From Gautieria morchelliformis (Eukaryota > Basidiomycota > Agaricomycetes > Gomphales > Gomphaceae), in assembly GCA_015179125.1 (NCBI GenBank), contig WHVA01000034.1, positions 339,844-403,843 of the forward strand: DNA of 64,000 nucleotides, written 5' to 3'. Under the pieces are notes generated by a model. It searched no databases. It was not told the DNA's origin and saw only the letters and a list, made by a program, of their open reading frames with translations. How positions within the stretch are numbered: the first letter of the stretch is position 1; every line of letters begins with the position of its first letter. Positions 8,617-22,702 of this stretch are shown here, piece by piece. Both the position numbers and the translations under genes were made by a program.

Positions 8617-9872
8617 CCTCAATGAGTTAGCCATTGCGAGGGAAAGCGCGATCGGCGCATACCTTGTGGTGTCACCGTCGCAGATGATCAATGACCCTGC
8701 CCTACAATGGCAGGTAGCATTGGTCGAGGCCCAGTACATCGGGCCTCACATGGACCTGCCACCATCAGAGGGGACAGTTCACCCTCCCAACCCGGGGGAG
8801 GGAGTGATCATACCGCTCGGAGACCCACCACCGAGACGGGCCTCCTACCATGACCAGTAGGAAAGGCTCAACAGCGTCATACTCAATGGTACGACATCTC
8901 CCCGCTCAATGACCCACGCTTCGTTGAGCTCATAGCACGTGCAAAAGAAACGCCGCAACTCGCACGCACATGCGAGATGATCGGCGTGTTCAAGCGCATC
9001 AAGCGTGAGCAACGCGCTTGCACTTCCAAAAGGGATTGTCTCATGATAGCGAGGGGTACCCCGCATGACATCGCCACCATCCTAAGGGGTTGGATACACA
9101 ACCCCGAGGGAATCCCGTCTGCCATCCATGACAACGCGGATGGAACCTTCAACCTAGACGACATGGACATCTGGATGTGGTTGAAGGCCCTTGCACCCCG
9201 TGTTAAAGGGGTTGCGTCACCTCTCAAGTTGAGACTTCTCGACTTGTTTGGCTCAACCGACCAATGGTCGAGCTTCGTCGATGCCAGGGAATGCCTGACA
9301 CTGCAGAGCACCAGTCTGCGGCTCTCCATCACGGGCCCATATCCTGTGGGGGGCCGAGCTGGCCCCAACATCCCACTCGCCGAGATCGCGTGATGGCTGG
9401 CCCGCTACGCCAGGGTCACTGACAAACAAGCGACGCACATTGAACAGTACGTTCAATGCAGCATCACCGGCACGGCATTCAGTGCCGCCGCTCGAGAGGG
9501 CCAACAAAAGGTCCTCAAGACCAGCCACATGAGGGCTGCGGTGCCGCAACCGCTCACCCACGCTCAGCTTGATCAAGACTGGCACACTTCTGGCCTCCTC
9601 CCCAGGCTGAGGACCTGGCCATCGAGGCCATGCTCTGCGAGGATGCAGGCCCCATCAACCAAGCGGAAACCACCACCAGTGGTGAGGCAGACCCACCTCG
9701 CCCAACCACCCCTGCGGATGCAGAGGTGCCTCCGGAGGAGTCACGTGCTCCACCGGCCCCATACAACGACGATGTCATTGTATCGGAAACATTAGAGGAC
9801 TCCATCATGATGACCCCTATGAGTCCTAGTTGTTCCCCTATAGTTGTCTATAGAGGGGGAGGGTGTAAATAA
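8617..9872 (+). pseudogene. Unknown ORF abutting a polypurine tract and LTR start
   Basis: Unrecognised protein read in shifting frames: LNELAIARESAIGAY from 8617, then YDISPLNDPRFVELIARAKE from about 8890, a central segment with MIARGTPHDIATILRGW, and a Pro/Glu-rich tail ending at 9872. A TAG at 8858-8860 and frame changes near 8885, 9395 and 9620 show decay. It begins exactly at the edge of the LTR-like repeat, so its 5' part was displaced or lost. Its last codons overlap the TGTAAATAAC start of an apparent 3' LTR, so it is probably the last ORF of an LTR retrotransposon. Confidence 0.5.
9852..9863 (+). other. Polypurine tract before an LTR start
   Basis: AGAGGGGGAGGG immediately precedes TGTAAATAACCTATG at 9864, the usual layout at the 3' end of an LTR retrotransposon internal region. 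The LTR probably covers the following few hundred bases. I could not fix its right end, and no second copy lies in the window. Confidence 0.55.
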
Positions 9873-12800
9873 CCTATGTATCATACATGTACACTAGTTA
9901 TTACATAACCCCAGTGGGCCCCTTAGGGACCCACTGTATAGTTTATGCGTGGGAACTGGTCAGCGGTTCCCATCGCATCTTACCCTTACACTGTCACTAT
10001 GTAGCATTCAGAATACCACTCTTTGGTCAAGTTCTGCAGTGCCCTTGTGATACAAGGCATAAGATCGACATCTTTACACACAATGACACAGTATATACAA
10101 GCTTTCCTGGTAAATTTCATTGTTAAATCACAATCCGATTTCAGACCATAACGCTTCACCCGATATACATAGGAAAGAAATTATTGTAATGTATATACTC
10201 AACCCACGGTTCATATTATACATGGACCTTGTGCATACACGTCCTTTATTCTTTCTGCAATCGTTACACCCTTCGTTAATGTGCATTACAAAACAAAATT
10301 TTTTACTAACTTGCTTTTTGAATGATGGCATTTTGGTGCTAGGAGATGGAGAAGATGAGAACGTCCCTGCTCCCAATAACATACGCTTTGGTGCTTGTTC
10401 ATTTGAGATCCACGTCCGCCATCATGGACTCAGGAAAGATGCAAACAACATATTAGGGTCATCTGAAACTTCCTTACTAATGAATTTTCACTTTCTGAAG
10501 CGAGAGAGTCGGGGACTGAGGCAGCAGCTGCTGCCGCCGCTAGGATATCCTTGAGGCGCACAAGTCTGAACTTGCACAGACCATCCATATGCTGATGATC
10601 GTCAAACAATCCCTCAAGTTGGCACAGGTGAAGCTGGATGAATAAGGAACATATACTGAGATATTTACCGTGGCTGTAATACATTTTAAGTGTCACACAC
10701 GTCCCGTAAAGGCTGTACGGCTGTACCTGTACCGTCAAGCTGTTTGGTGACCCTGGATACGGTATGGATACAGTACAGAGGCAACTGTAAGTTGGCCATA
10801 TGACATATGGCCGTAAGATAAGGGACACCAGGAACCAGCACCCCTGACATAAGCTAGCGCTTATATCACATGACCCGCCAAATCGAAAGACTTGGATCAC
10901 AATTTTTCAAAAAGTGTGCCAGAAAATTCAATTTTGATATAGAGAAGTGTAAATATTGTATCTGGTTACTATACTTTTGATTGACTTGCTAATATGTTGC
11001 TGGGCAAGGGACTCTGCCCATGCTTGACCAATTCGCTGTGTCACGTGGCACGTGACCTCCCAGAATGGTCAGCGAGCGCCGACGTCCAAGCGCTGAGAAA
11101 GCTGACAAACCATGTCACATGACACGCCAAATGTTGCGGTTGGAAAATACAAAATGTGTCCCAAATGGTTCCAAAACACAAAATAAAGTATTTGGAAAAA
11201 AATTCTTAGTGTGCACTTTGAGAGTATATAACTCAGCTACCCTGCATTATGTAGCTAAACCCTTTCCTACAAATTCAAACTAGACATATTGAAAGAAACT
11301 CTTAGGACTCAAATAAGTCAGAACTTAATGTAGGTGGGTGGAATTGAGGATCATGTCGGAAGGCGGCTGGCCTGTATACGGTACGGCGCCGAGCCCTGTG
11401 CCGAGGCTGGCTCCTGTCGAGTCTAACGACAGTGACTCGGACAATGCCACGTCACATACTCCCTCCAACTCTTCTACTTCGACTTCACGCGCATCGAGTT
11501 ACGCGTCAGCTCTGCTTCAGGTTTGGCTCCGCCGCTGGACTATCGTGGTTTCTTGGGAGGCTCATTCCTGTGATGAGACGCTGCGAAAAACACCAATGAT
11601 CAGTCAGCTTTTCGTAGTCGCTTACATCACTTTCTGGACCATGACTGGTACTGCACACAGCACCACGGTGCCGAACTGGCGTGTTCAACCAGTCCTGTGC
11701 TAAGCCGCTACGAAGCAGCTTGAGGGCTGAACCGACTCACTAGCTTTGCGCTTTTCGCTTACAGACCAACATATACCAGAGGAAGAAAAGGACGAGGATC
11801 GATGGGGGGGTGGGGGCGCTTGGTTATTGCTCTCAGAATGCATAAGAGAGGCTGCACCAGGAGGCAGTTGCGGTAGGTCCGAATGGGATGGCACAGAAAG
11901 GGTCAGTTCGTTTGAGTTGCAAGGTACCATACTCGGAGGGGTATTCGAGGCGGCGTGTATATCACGGAACCGTGAGAGATCACGTCCATCATGGCCACCC
12001 AAGGTTTGGCCAGCCGCAGGCACCAGTCCTCGAATTGGGGAATGAGCACCCTCCCTGTGCTAGGAAAGCGCTGCCTTCGCGCTGGCCCCGCAGCAGCAGT
12101 GCCCATGATCTGCACCATCTGCACCAGCTCTCTCTTGCGCCCGACATGGTTGGTCATCTGATAGTAAGCACGACGCTGCTCTCACCAACACTGGCCACCG
12201 GGGAACGATTGAAAGAAAACCGCGTTTTGCCAACTGGCAATGCTGGCAAAACACCTCCGGTGAAAGAGAATAGCAGACCAAACTAACTTGGTCCGCATGT
12301 CTTTCCCCCATTCCCAGCATGGTTTTTGTAAGCTGGGTCTGCGCATCTCTCACTAATACTGACCAATTCACGACGATTGAAATCCCCGGCTCACCGACTG
12401 GCAATGCAGATGAACCAACCTTTGGCAAAGCCACTTCGTATTTATCTCTTAGAGCGCGTCTCAATGTCCTCCATTCCACCCTCGTGGCACTTTCACAAGT
12501 GAGTCTCGTGCTTTGAAACATCTTCACACAGACTCACCGTGCCCCTTGTCCGAATGTACAGTGTGCATCACCGTTGTAGGCGGAGAGCGGCTGTATCTCG
12601 GGCCCTTCCACAACCGAGGAAGACTGCCTGAGCGCCCGCTGCCTGAAAAGCCATAGTCGTGCCTGGAACTGCACTCATGGGTACCAGGCTCATTGTCGTG
12701 CATGTGTGCACTCAGGAACGGCGTGCGCCCGTAACCATTCGTGCCGCGCGCACGTCGGCTATCAGCAGCGCTTTAACCACACCAGTTTGAGTGCGTGCAG

Positions 12801-13400
12801 CGATCACCGTCGACGTTACATAATAAAGGCCATTGTGTGTTTTCTGGATGTCATTACTGCCTCTCTCACTGACACCTCGTGACGCTTAGGCTGCAGTCCC
12901 CGAATAGACGTGTACGGTGCTCACCCAAGTCCAGGACGTGTTTTCGACGCGGTCCTGTTATCTATATTCTTTTTTATGCGCCCGTCCCAGCGTTATGTAT
13001 CTCCCTCCAACCCCATGCCTATGTATCACCTATGCCCATTAATATTTCTTATAACTTGCGTGCATTGTAAGGCCAGTCTGGGCGCGCTTGAAGACGAAGG
13101 TGTTACCGGTGCAGGGACGCACCCCCTCGGGGTGTCATCTGGGTTCACGATCACGAATGCAACGAGCTTGATCATTTCGGATATAGATATACCTCTGAGT
13201 GACTGGGAGTCTACGACTTCGGACTGCTGATTGAGGGCAGAAGATTAATCGTTTACAAAGCCGCATATATGATGCTTGCAAGATTGTCGGCAATTGATAT
13301 TATTAAAGTGGACTTGCCGACGCCTCCCGCTGCAATTACTGGTACTTTGGGCTCGTTACTAATAAACGGTCCAGTTTCACGTGCCGTTAGCCGATCCATA
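9873..13400. other. Gene-poor region, no recognisable gene
   Basis: Contains the probable LTR from 9864, AT-rich DNA, and short ORFs without family motifs. One is 11353-11703 plus, Ser-rich, starting MSEGGWPVYGT. Another is 12910-13230, ending ...SDWESTTSDC. Either could be an exon of a decayed gene, but nothing supports a call. Confidence 0.4.
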
Positions 13401-13471
13401 GCTCGAGATACTGTCTGTTGTGAATTTCGAGCGTGGTGACTTCGAGAGTGTATGGTTCGACAGATCTTCTA

Positions 13472-14640
<1,169 letters not shown>

Positions 14641-17640
14641 TGTATCCAAGCACCCGTGTGTCCAGGGCGCCGATCCGTCGGCGATATGGCCGTGGGAGAT
14701 GGCGCCTGGGGTCTGCATCCCGGGACGCGTGCGCCCGGTAGTCGACCACGTGCCAAGCCTGAATATCGATCGATCCCGGCCATGTGCACCCGCAATCGTA
14801 GCTTACGTAACAAGCTTTGTATTGAGATGCCATGTCATTTGGAACCACTCCCATCCACATCCAACGCTAAAGCCCTGTCAGACCCTATACACGAGGCACG
14901 AGTGCTTGTGGCATGCGTGGCCGCTGTGGCCGACGCAAGCCCGCATGGCGACCTGCAGGCCAATGGTGGAGGTAGCCCGCCCGTCCCATCGAAGGTGTGT
15001 CTACGTCCAGCCTTCCTATTGTCACACTCTTCATCCTTGCTCTGAATTTTCATTATCTACGTCGCAGTTGCGGGGAACGCACGGAGGTCTCGTGCAGGAG
15101 GCCTGTCGAGCGCGAGTTCCTCACGCACCCGTTGTTCGTCGAGCGTGCATACCCCGCCTCGGAGTCGGACAGATCGAGTCCAATGGATATGTCTGGCATC
15201 ACAAGTGCAATATAACAACAACATTTTCATTTTGTTTTTAATTTTTTAATAATAGCAACTGCCGCAGTGCTCGCGTAGGCTTCGTGCGCTCCCTGATTAC
15301 CGCGTGGCGAAGCTAAGGCCACTACCGAATGAACTATACGCCGTGCGCCGCGTCCGACACGGTCTACGAACTACTGCACCATTCTAGGCAACGCGTGCGC
15401 ATTCATCTTTCCGGGAAACGGACAGAAGGTCACGTATGCCTCGTCACGGGGCCATACCATACCTAGACACACCAAAAATCACGCCCCATGAGCAGATATT
15501 GTACTCTACTCGTGTACGCCTTCCTTATGAAAACGCACGCGCCGCTGCTCGACCTCAACTCACGTATCTTCGAAAAGTATGTAATGCCCGACATGGCCTT
15601 TCTCCCCCGCCCCCTCCCCCCCCACCTCCTCTCCCGCAGGCGCCGTAACGTTGGAGCTCCACCCCGCAGATCAGATCTCTCGATATCCTTCTCTGTCTCT
15701 CCGTCTCATTCGATGCTGATTGGTGCTGCGCCACCACGTTGGCTGTGCGTCTAGGAACGAATACATTATACCGCACAGACAACCAGCGCACGAGAAGGGG
15801 GAGAGGGGGGACGGCATATTTTGGGGGAAACGTTTGAGAAGGATTGGACGCTCAGCGAGGACTGGCGTCCCGACAGGGACCTCGAATTACGGTGTTGTGG
15901 GTCGTAGGGAACTGTTCGGTTCTGTTCCGGCCTTAGCTTTGGCCAAGGGTGCCCCACATCGTCATAGTCCGGCAACCAGAAACAGAACAGAGTGAGCACG
16001 GACAGGGATAGGGTATGCCACAACGAATACCCACTCCCTCCCCCTCCCATCCCATGGACATATGCTCCTCCGCCGGCTACACAAATCCCAGGCGGGCATA
16101 TGTCCTGTTCTGCAGGATCTGGTCCCTGTTAAGCGTCATTAGGGGAGTTCTGAAAACGGCTTGGAGGCCATACGTTTGGGGCATGCGCGCGAACCGGATG
16201 GTGGTAGTGGTGCCGCACGTTTACTGTAATAGCGTCGATCCCGGTGGGAGCCTGCCCCTGTGGAAAGGAGACACCCAGACAAGACGACCCACTGACCAGT
16301 GACATCACGATCAGGATCTTGGCCACGGAATCTGGATCAAAGCACTACCATTTTATGTTGATGTCGACGTTGTTCTGCCGCGTTATCGTCTCTTATTGTT
16401 GTGACGTCGCGTCCTCTCGTGCTGTGCTCGTTGGTTTGCCGTCGTCCATCTCGGCCTATCCTGTCGTATATCCCTCAACTCCCGCTAACACGTAAATCAT
16501 AATCCTGCAGGAACGACCGTCCGCCCCCGCGCGCCCCCGCGTCGCGCGTGATGCGTGTATCATGCGCTGCGGTGCACTCGTGTGGTCCGACACTGCGAGC
16601 GCCTCAAGGAAACCAGCGCCGTCCATATATTGTGTCTGTCTCATGCTGCTCGTGTTAGCTCAGGCGTCAGTGTCACATGTTTGTCTGGCGCTCGCCCTTG
16701 CCAACATTCTGATTTGCCCACGCACGACGAAATCTCTATTCGGCCAGATTCGCCAGTATCCGGTCGATAACGCTATGCAACCAAATACTGCGAAACTCGA
16801 TGAAGTGAATCTGGGTAATGTTGCTTACATTGTTTTACTGTGGATCCATCCAGGTTAGCTTGTTACTGGTGTTCCAAGTGGGCTCACATTAAGATTCACG
16901 ACAGCGGATGACTGCAAAAGCATACCAGAGGTCCAATACCGTATATTCGTTTTAGGTCGCGTTGCCTTCACACTAATATATCGTACCAAGTTAGAATTCC
17001 AAGCACGTCGCAGATCACCTCAGTAGCTTCCCGGTCTATATCACCGTCACACATGATACCCCGAGTGCCAATATCGCGGATACCATGTCAGGGTGCTCCA
17101 TCTGAAATTCGATGATCTCGTCATACGACCTCTTCCCACGTCGCACATGACATTTTGCCAAAATGAGAATCGACGCGTGGCCCCATACAGTATCCAGCAA
17201 CATTGACACGAGCTGATACCTCTGCCGAGATCATCCAGCATCGCTATAGAATTACAGCCACATGCATGGCGTTGAGCTGGCCAGGCTAGATCTCTTATAT
17301 CGTCTCATCTCACTTCCTCTTCAAAGGCAACACACTGGAGAAGCGCCATCTTAATATACACCAGTGAGCCTGTCGTAGTTGGTTGGTGTTGTGCTGACAC
17401 GGCACTGTGAGTCGCCAATGAGTGCCAAGTGTGCTTACATGACGAAAAGTTTTAAATGGATCTTGGCGACCATTCCGCCAAGGCAAATGGTATGTAATAA
17501 CCAACTCCTGGCGAGAAGCCCTGCCTCAATTACTCGCTCGAGCGGCTAACTATATCTGATGCTTCTACGTTGTATTGCTACCCTTAAGCCTTTTACATCC
17601 AATGTTCGTTTATCAGACCCCCCCGCCCTGTAATTGTGCC
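14641..17640. other. Gene-poor region downstream of the peroxidase relic
   Basis: No supported gene. The expected peroxidase C-terminal exon is absent. There is a C-rich run near 15605-15625 and several short overlapping ORFs without motifs. ORFs around 16555-16860 include a hydrophobic stretch but match nothing I recognise. Confidence 0.4.
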
Positions 17641-17705
17641 ATGCTTCGGCACTGATATAGGAGCTATGAATATCTCTTGACCTGGCAGCCCCATGGCCAG
17701 AATAT

Positions 17706-17712
17706 TATATAG
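17706..17712 (+). promoter_or_regulatory. TATA box of DUF6533 gene 1
   Basis: TATATAG lies 93 bp upstream of the ATG at 17799, with a pyrimidine-rich stretch (17760-17797) leading into the start codon. Spacing and context fit a basidiomycete core promoter. Confidence 0.5.
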
Positions 17713-17798
17713 ACACCTTCCGCGGTCTGCTACTCCAACCCCACATCGCTACGGAAAACTTAGTCCCTCGTCTGCATCCCAGTTTTCGTTCTTGTACC

Positions 17799-19590
17799 AT
17801 GGCTCAGGCGGAGCCCTCGGCTATTATCCAGATACTATCAGACAAGTACGTGCTTACAACATTGTGTGAGCCGAAGAAGAACTTACCTGAACCAGCTTTG
17901 CGGTCACCTACGTAACCTTCGCAGCCTTTGGTATGTGTACATGTTCCCTGTCTAATTCCACAATTTACATTGCTTGTTCCACAGCACTGCTTGCCTTCGA
18001 CACGCTTCTCACATTGCCATCTGAGATCACGCACGTTTGGCGCAAGACCATCAAAATCGGCCCCATTCTCTATTTACTCACTCGTTACCTGCCCTTGGGT
18101 TTGCTTCTTGTTGACACATATCTCTATTTATCTAACATGTCCCTTGGGGTGATTACTACCGTTCTCACGCGTAACACCCTTACTGAATGTAATGAGTATC
18201 TAGTATGACTTTCATTCCTTACGAAGAAACAACCTAGAGACTCATATGTTTGAAGGAAATGTAAACATATGCTTGCTCTACGTGATGCTTTGGGTGTTCC
18301 TGCTCTGATTGGAATACAGGGTGAGTGATAATACCTATATATTTCTTAATTAGAATTATTAACACAATTTACCTATTTAGGGCTTCTGCTAGCTCGCACC
18401 TATGCTATTTCCTTTCAGAATCAAAGAGTTTTGGGTGTTCTTGGGCTGCTTATTCTTGGTGGTATTATCACTCAAGTGGTATGTGCCTGTCCAGACTTTA
18501 CATAAATAACATAAAAAAAATTTTCATTTCACTGGATATAGTATCAGTTTGTTTTGGACAAGTGCAATCTCACTGGTTCACAACTTAATAAATTGAATTT
18601 TTCGGTATGGACTAGGACTTTCTACTTAGATTTATACTAAAAAATTCTCCAGGTGTAAGATATAGATGCCTGGACTTCCAATCTGCCTCTGAATACCTTT
18701 GACAGGGTCTACTATCAATGGTGTTGCTGTAATCCTTTTTGACACTGGAGTTGTGGTGGTAACCATTCAGAGCTCAATGGAAACCCTGAAGCTTTGGCAG
18801 AAAGGTGTAATTCAAGATACAAAGTCACTCATTCATCTAGTGATTTACCAAGGTAAGTATACAACATATGGCTTATATCTGTGGATATATCACTAATCCA
18901 CAGGTAAGGCTTTGTCAGATATATGTATGGAATATTGTTCCTATGATATTTCATATATCTGATTCATATTCAGATTTGTGCTTACAACTACTTTGGCTTA
19001 TACTATCACAAGCAATGTATGGTTACTTATAAATCTGTTGAGCTTCAGAGTTTACTTGGTGTTATCTCACAATTCAGACATTAAGGGTATGTAAGGTATT
19101 GATGATGGTATTAAATGGCTAATATCGGCTCCTTTGTGGTATAAAGCCAAGCCTTGCTGTCCTCTTAAATCCTTTTCAGAACAGGTATATTCTCCTCAAG
19201 TTAAGAAGAAAGCCATGACTGTACTAACAGTGCACAAACAGCTTGTCAGTAATTATCATCTGCCGCTTCCACCTCACTCTCCAAGAGAGACACAGTCAAC
19301 TTCACAGCCCCTCATTACCTACTCTCTCATTCTCCACCTTTGAAGCTGCCAGACAAAGCATTCACAATGCCATAGTGGCTGAATTTGGGAACCCACCCTT
19401 CAGCCAGGCTTCTAGTGCTGAGGCCTTGGAGGATGGTGTGGCTGTTCAGGAAAGCCAGCATGAAGAGGCTGGGCCTGCTGGGATAGAGTTGGATGAGTTT
19501 CCTTGGGCAACGGGATATCCTGGAGATGTAGAAATGGCAGGGCCTATTGTCTCCAGTGAGCAGTTAGTGTCTCCTTCAGGCACTGGTTAA
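17799..19590 (+). CDS. DUF6533-type multi-span membrane protein, gene 1
   Basis: Multi-exon gene of the large basidiomycete DUF6533 family (unknown function, predicted seven-helix membrane proteins). Exon 1, 17799-17845, starts MAQAEPSAIIQILSD. Exon 2 is 17896-17930. Exon 3, 17985-18148, carries the family signature LLAFDTLLTLPSEITHVWR followed by LYLLTRYLPLGLLLVDTYL. Later exons include 18381-18478 (LLLARTYAISFQNQRVLGV), 18706-18852 (ILFDTGVVVVTI) and the segment from about 18974. The last exon, to 19590, encodes CRFHLTLQERHS and a soluble acidic tail. Introns are about 50-55 nt with GT-AG ends where clear. Exon 4 (18149-18380) and the 18479-18705 region are uncertain, so intactness is likely but unproven. 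A paralogue is at 44930-46706. Confidence 0.75.
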
Positions 19591-21100
19591 TGGCTTGGTA
19601 GCATCCAGAAGAACAGCACACTTGGATGACAGCATCAAAGCTAATGCATCATAACTGAAATCCCAATACAAATGCCCCAGCTGTCAAGATGCAGAGGCTT
19701 CATTAACTATCCTGTTCTCACCTTTCCAATCTACCAATCTATTGCAGTGCTCTGCAATTAGTTGCCATAGAATATATGGCTATCTACACCCTCTGCCCAC
19801 CCATAATGTCAGAAAACCATTATATATGCTATGATTCTTCAAATTTGACTGTGTTTGTAATTTATTATAACTTCATGAAAATATTGATCATCCATTTTTG
19901 CTATGAGTGAGTGCACTGTGTGAAGATTCCTTGGCTTTGGTACTTGCTTGGGAACCCTTGGGTTTTCTTGGCTTTCCTCAGTTTCCCTTCATACTTGTCC
20001 ATCACCCCTGATTCCCCTTATTAGTTAGGTTCCCATATATTCATCCCTTCATTCCTCTTGTCCACTAGTTCTGGTCATTGATGTCCCTGACCCTGCATCC
20101 TGCTTTACTATATAAACCCCCCAATCCTGTATGCTAGTTCCTCAGTTCAGATATCGACTTAGCTCCTCATACACTAAGCTCTCCTGTCTGATATTGATTC
20201 TGATCCTTGGCTTAAAGCTGAACCATGTTCTTGAAATTAGAGGGGAACACTGAGTGGGTGCAACCTGCAAAGTTGAAGCCAAGCCCTCAGTTCCAAACCT
20301 CGGCTTGACTCTTAGAGCTGAGTCTCAGTATGACATACCATATTAACATGGGTGGGCATGCTGCAGAGCAAGGAAAAATAAGGAAGACCACCACAGGAGA
20401 CTCCATTTATGAGCCAGCAAGAGGGTATAACATGATAGGAATCTGCACACCTGCGGTTGGAAATATGTATTCATCCTTGAAAGATCTTCATTGCCTGTCA
20501 AAAATTACAGCCCTCCTGAGAGCACAAGATGCCATAAAATTATGTTTACCATGATACCCAAGACATGTATAATGGTAATAATGGGAATGCAGTGAGATCC
20601 ACTTGCAGCATCCTTTATGTATGTACCACTTGCAAAGCAGGTACATGAAGATTGAAGCTTGAAGGCACATCTTTACTATAGTATTTAGCCCAAACATTCA
20701 CTTGTGGGTTGCATCAGTGAAACTGGGCCTCGCATGTTGAGTTAAGGTTGTCATGTCAGACTAGTGGCAGTTCACCACAATTTGGCTGCACTTGACTCAT
20801 GGTGGGCAAGGATGAGAAAACACTATTTCAAATTTGACCACAAAACACTCAAAAAGAATGAAATTTGATGGGTGCACATCATGCAACTATGACAGCCATC
20901 CCAATTCCTGATGCATCACACCAACCTGAAGTGGCAGGAAACCCTGCAAAGCTGTCAAAAATTTGGCCACCTTGAAAAGCCATGGGAAAATTCCAGAAAA
21001 ATCGGTTTTCAACATATTCTGAGCATGAGGTGCTCAATCTATTTCTGAAATCAGTTTGGCAGAGAAAAGTTGCAATCTCAAAATACAAAGTTTCTCATGT
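19591..21100. other. 3' flank and gene-free region
   Basis: Nothing recognised. A low-complexity, AT-leaning intergenic stretch with short ORFs only; possibly old repeat DNA. Confidence 0.4.
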
Positions 21101-21104
21101 TTGG

Positions 21105-21298
21105 TTGTCTGCAACTATATATACAATCGAGTCATGCACCTAAGGTGGAGGGGATCCAAAGAGAATTGGGTGAGGATCCCCTTACCTAAGTGCCAACTAT
21201 ATAGGTCCTACTGGTCCTGACATAGGCAACATGATGAAAGGGAAACAATGAAAGAAGGAATGAAGGCAATAAAAGGGGATGAGGGTTGTCACCTGACA
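21105..21298 (-). repeat. Relic LTR of the same gypsy family
   Basis: Read on the minus strand from 21298: TGTCAGGTGACAACCC matches the LTR starts of the two larger gypsy elements, and a CTCTTTGGATCCCC block and TATATATAG follow. No internal element is attached in recognisable form. The left boundary is approximate. Confidence 0.5.
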
Positions 21299-22222
21299 GG
21301 AAGATACTCCAAGGTCCAAGGACAGGGTCAAACAGAAGGTGACACCTTTGGAGGAGACGGGAATGATACTGAACACAAAGCTTGCAAAGTGGTGGGTGGT
21401 GAAGGCCAAAAACATGTGCTGCCTTGAGGTGCAGAAGGTGGGTGATAAGAGGGTGCACAAGAAGTGGAAGATCTGGATGCAGAACTGCAGGAGGGCAATT
21501 GCAGCTCTTGTGTCCAAAAAGGGGTCTCCTGCATCTGGAAGCTCAGTGGAAAAGGATCTGCATATGAGAGGTGCTGAGAGCAGAAGACACTCTGCTTGGT
21601 TGAGGGGCTCACAGCACACTTGGGCCAGAAGAAGAGGTGGACCAGTGAATACAAATATCTGTCAGAAGGGACTTCAAAACTTGGAGTCCCACAAATCTGG
21701 TGGTGCCCAAGAAGGGGGTAGAAGTGGTGCGGCAGGAAGGCAGGTAGTGGTCTTGGGGGGGATTCAGGCTTGACCTTTCTTTGGTCTCATCCCCACTCTT
21801 GGAAGTCACCATGTGCTTGCGGGAGTCAGTTGATAAGGAGGAGGAGATGCTGAGTTTAATGGACTGGCTGTTTCACGTGGTCAGGGTGAGCATGCTGGCA
21901 ATAGAGACCCTTGGATCACGTTGTCACTGAGAAGTGGTGGGGAAAGAAGTCAGAGGAGAGCTCACAGCACTAGAGACATGGAAAAATTTCCTGACTTTGA
22001 AAATCAACTGAAGATATTCCACATTTCTTCAAAATTTCCCCATTCAGGAAATTGGATGAGAATTTAATGTTTTGTCAGAGTTTTTTGGCTGCAGGAAATT
22101 CAAAATTGCAAAATTATCACCTAAAAATCTTCAAGAAATGTTCAGGCAACATTGAAACTAAATATCTAATAAAATTTCCCCACCGTGCAGAGGATAGTCG
22201 CAATCGATGTCACGGGCTTTCC

Positions 22223-22702
22223 TGTAAGGGCAACCCTGGCTAGTTGTGGAGACCTCACTACCACACAACTGACAAGGGGAAATCCAAAGTCTGTATAAAT
22301 GAACAGAGCATACAAGAGAGGGGATTCTCACCTGACAAGGGGAAATCCAAAGAGAAAAGTCTAAGGACCCCCAATGTCAGCGAGCCCGTATTATACTACG
22401 CTGCGCAGCCAGGGACAACACTTGGCACCCGCCATCAACCCTGCATCCCCCTGACCCTTGATCGACCCTTGATGCCACCTATTATGCGAGTCGCTTGATT
22501 TCCGACACTGTTCCGGGGCGGAAGTCGGAAATTGGAGTGGAACTGGCAAGGCGAACGGAACTGGTGGAAGTTCTCCCAGAAGCGGAATCGTTCCCGAAAG
22601 CGGATGCGGAGATGGAATCGGAACCGGAAGCGGAGTCGGAAATGGAGTCGGAACTGGGTGTGGTGTCGGAACTGGAAATGGAAAACAGGGTGTCCCCTGA
22701 CA
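22223..22702 (-). repeat. 3' LTR of the chromovirus
   Basis: 480 bp. On the minus strand it begins TGTCAGGGGACACCCTG and ends TTGCCCTTACA. It is about 29 bp longer than the 5' LTR because of extra GGAAC/CGGAA-type units near 22620-22690. It contains the minus-strand block AGACTTTTCT (22353-22362), with a TATAAT-like site about 33 bp upstream of it. Confidence 0.9.

Noticed and set aside
21197-21773. Overlapping ORFs on both strands near the relic LTR
   Set aside because: Sequence to 21298 is LTR; the remainder shows no gag or pol motif, so no coding call is made.
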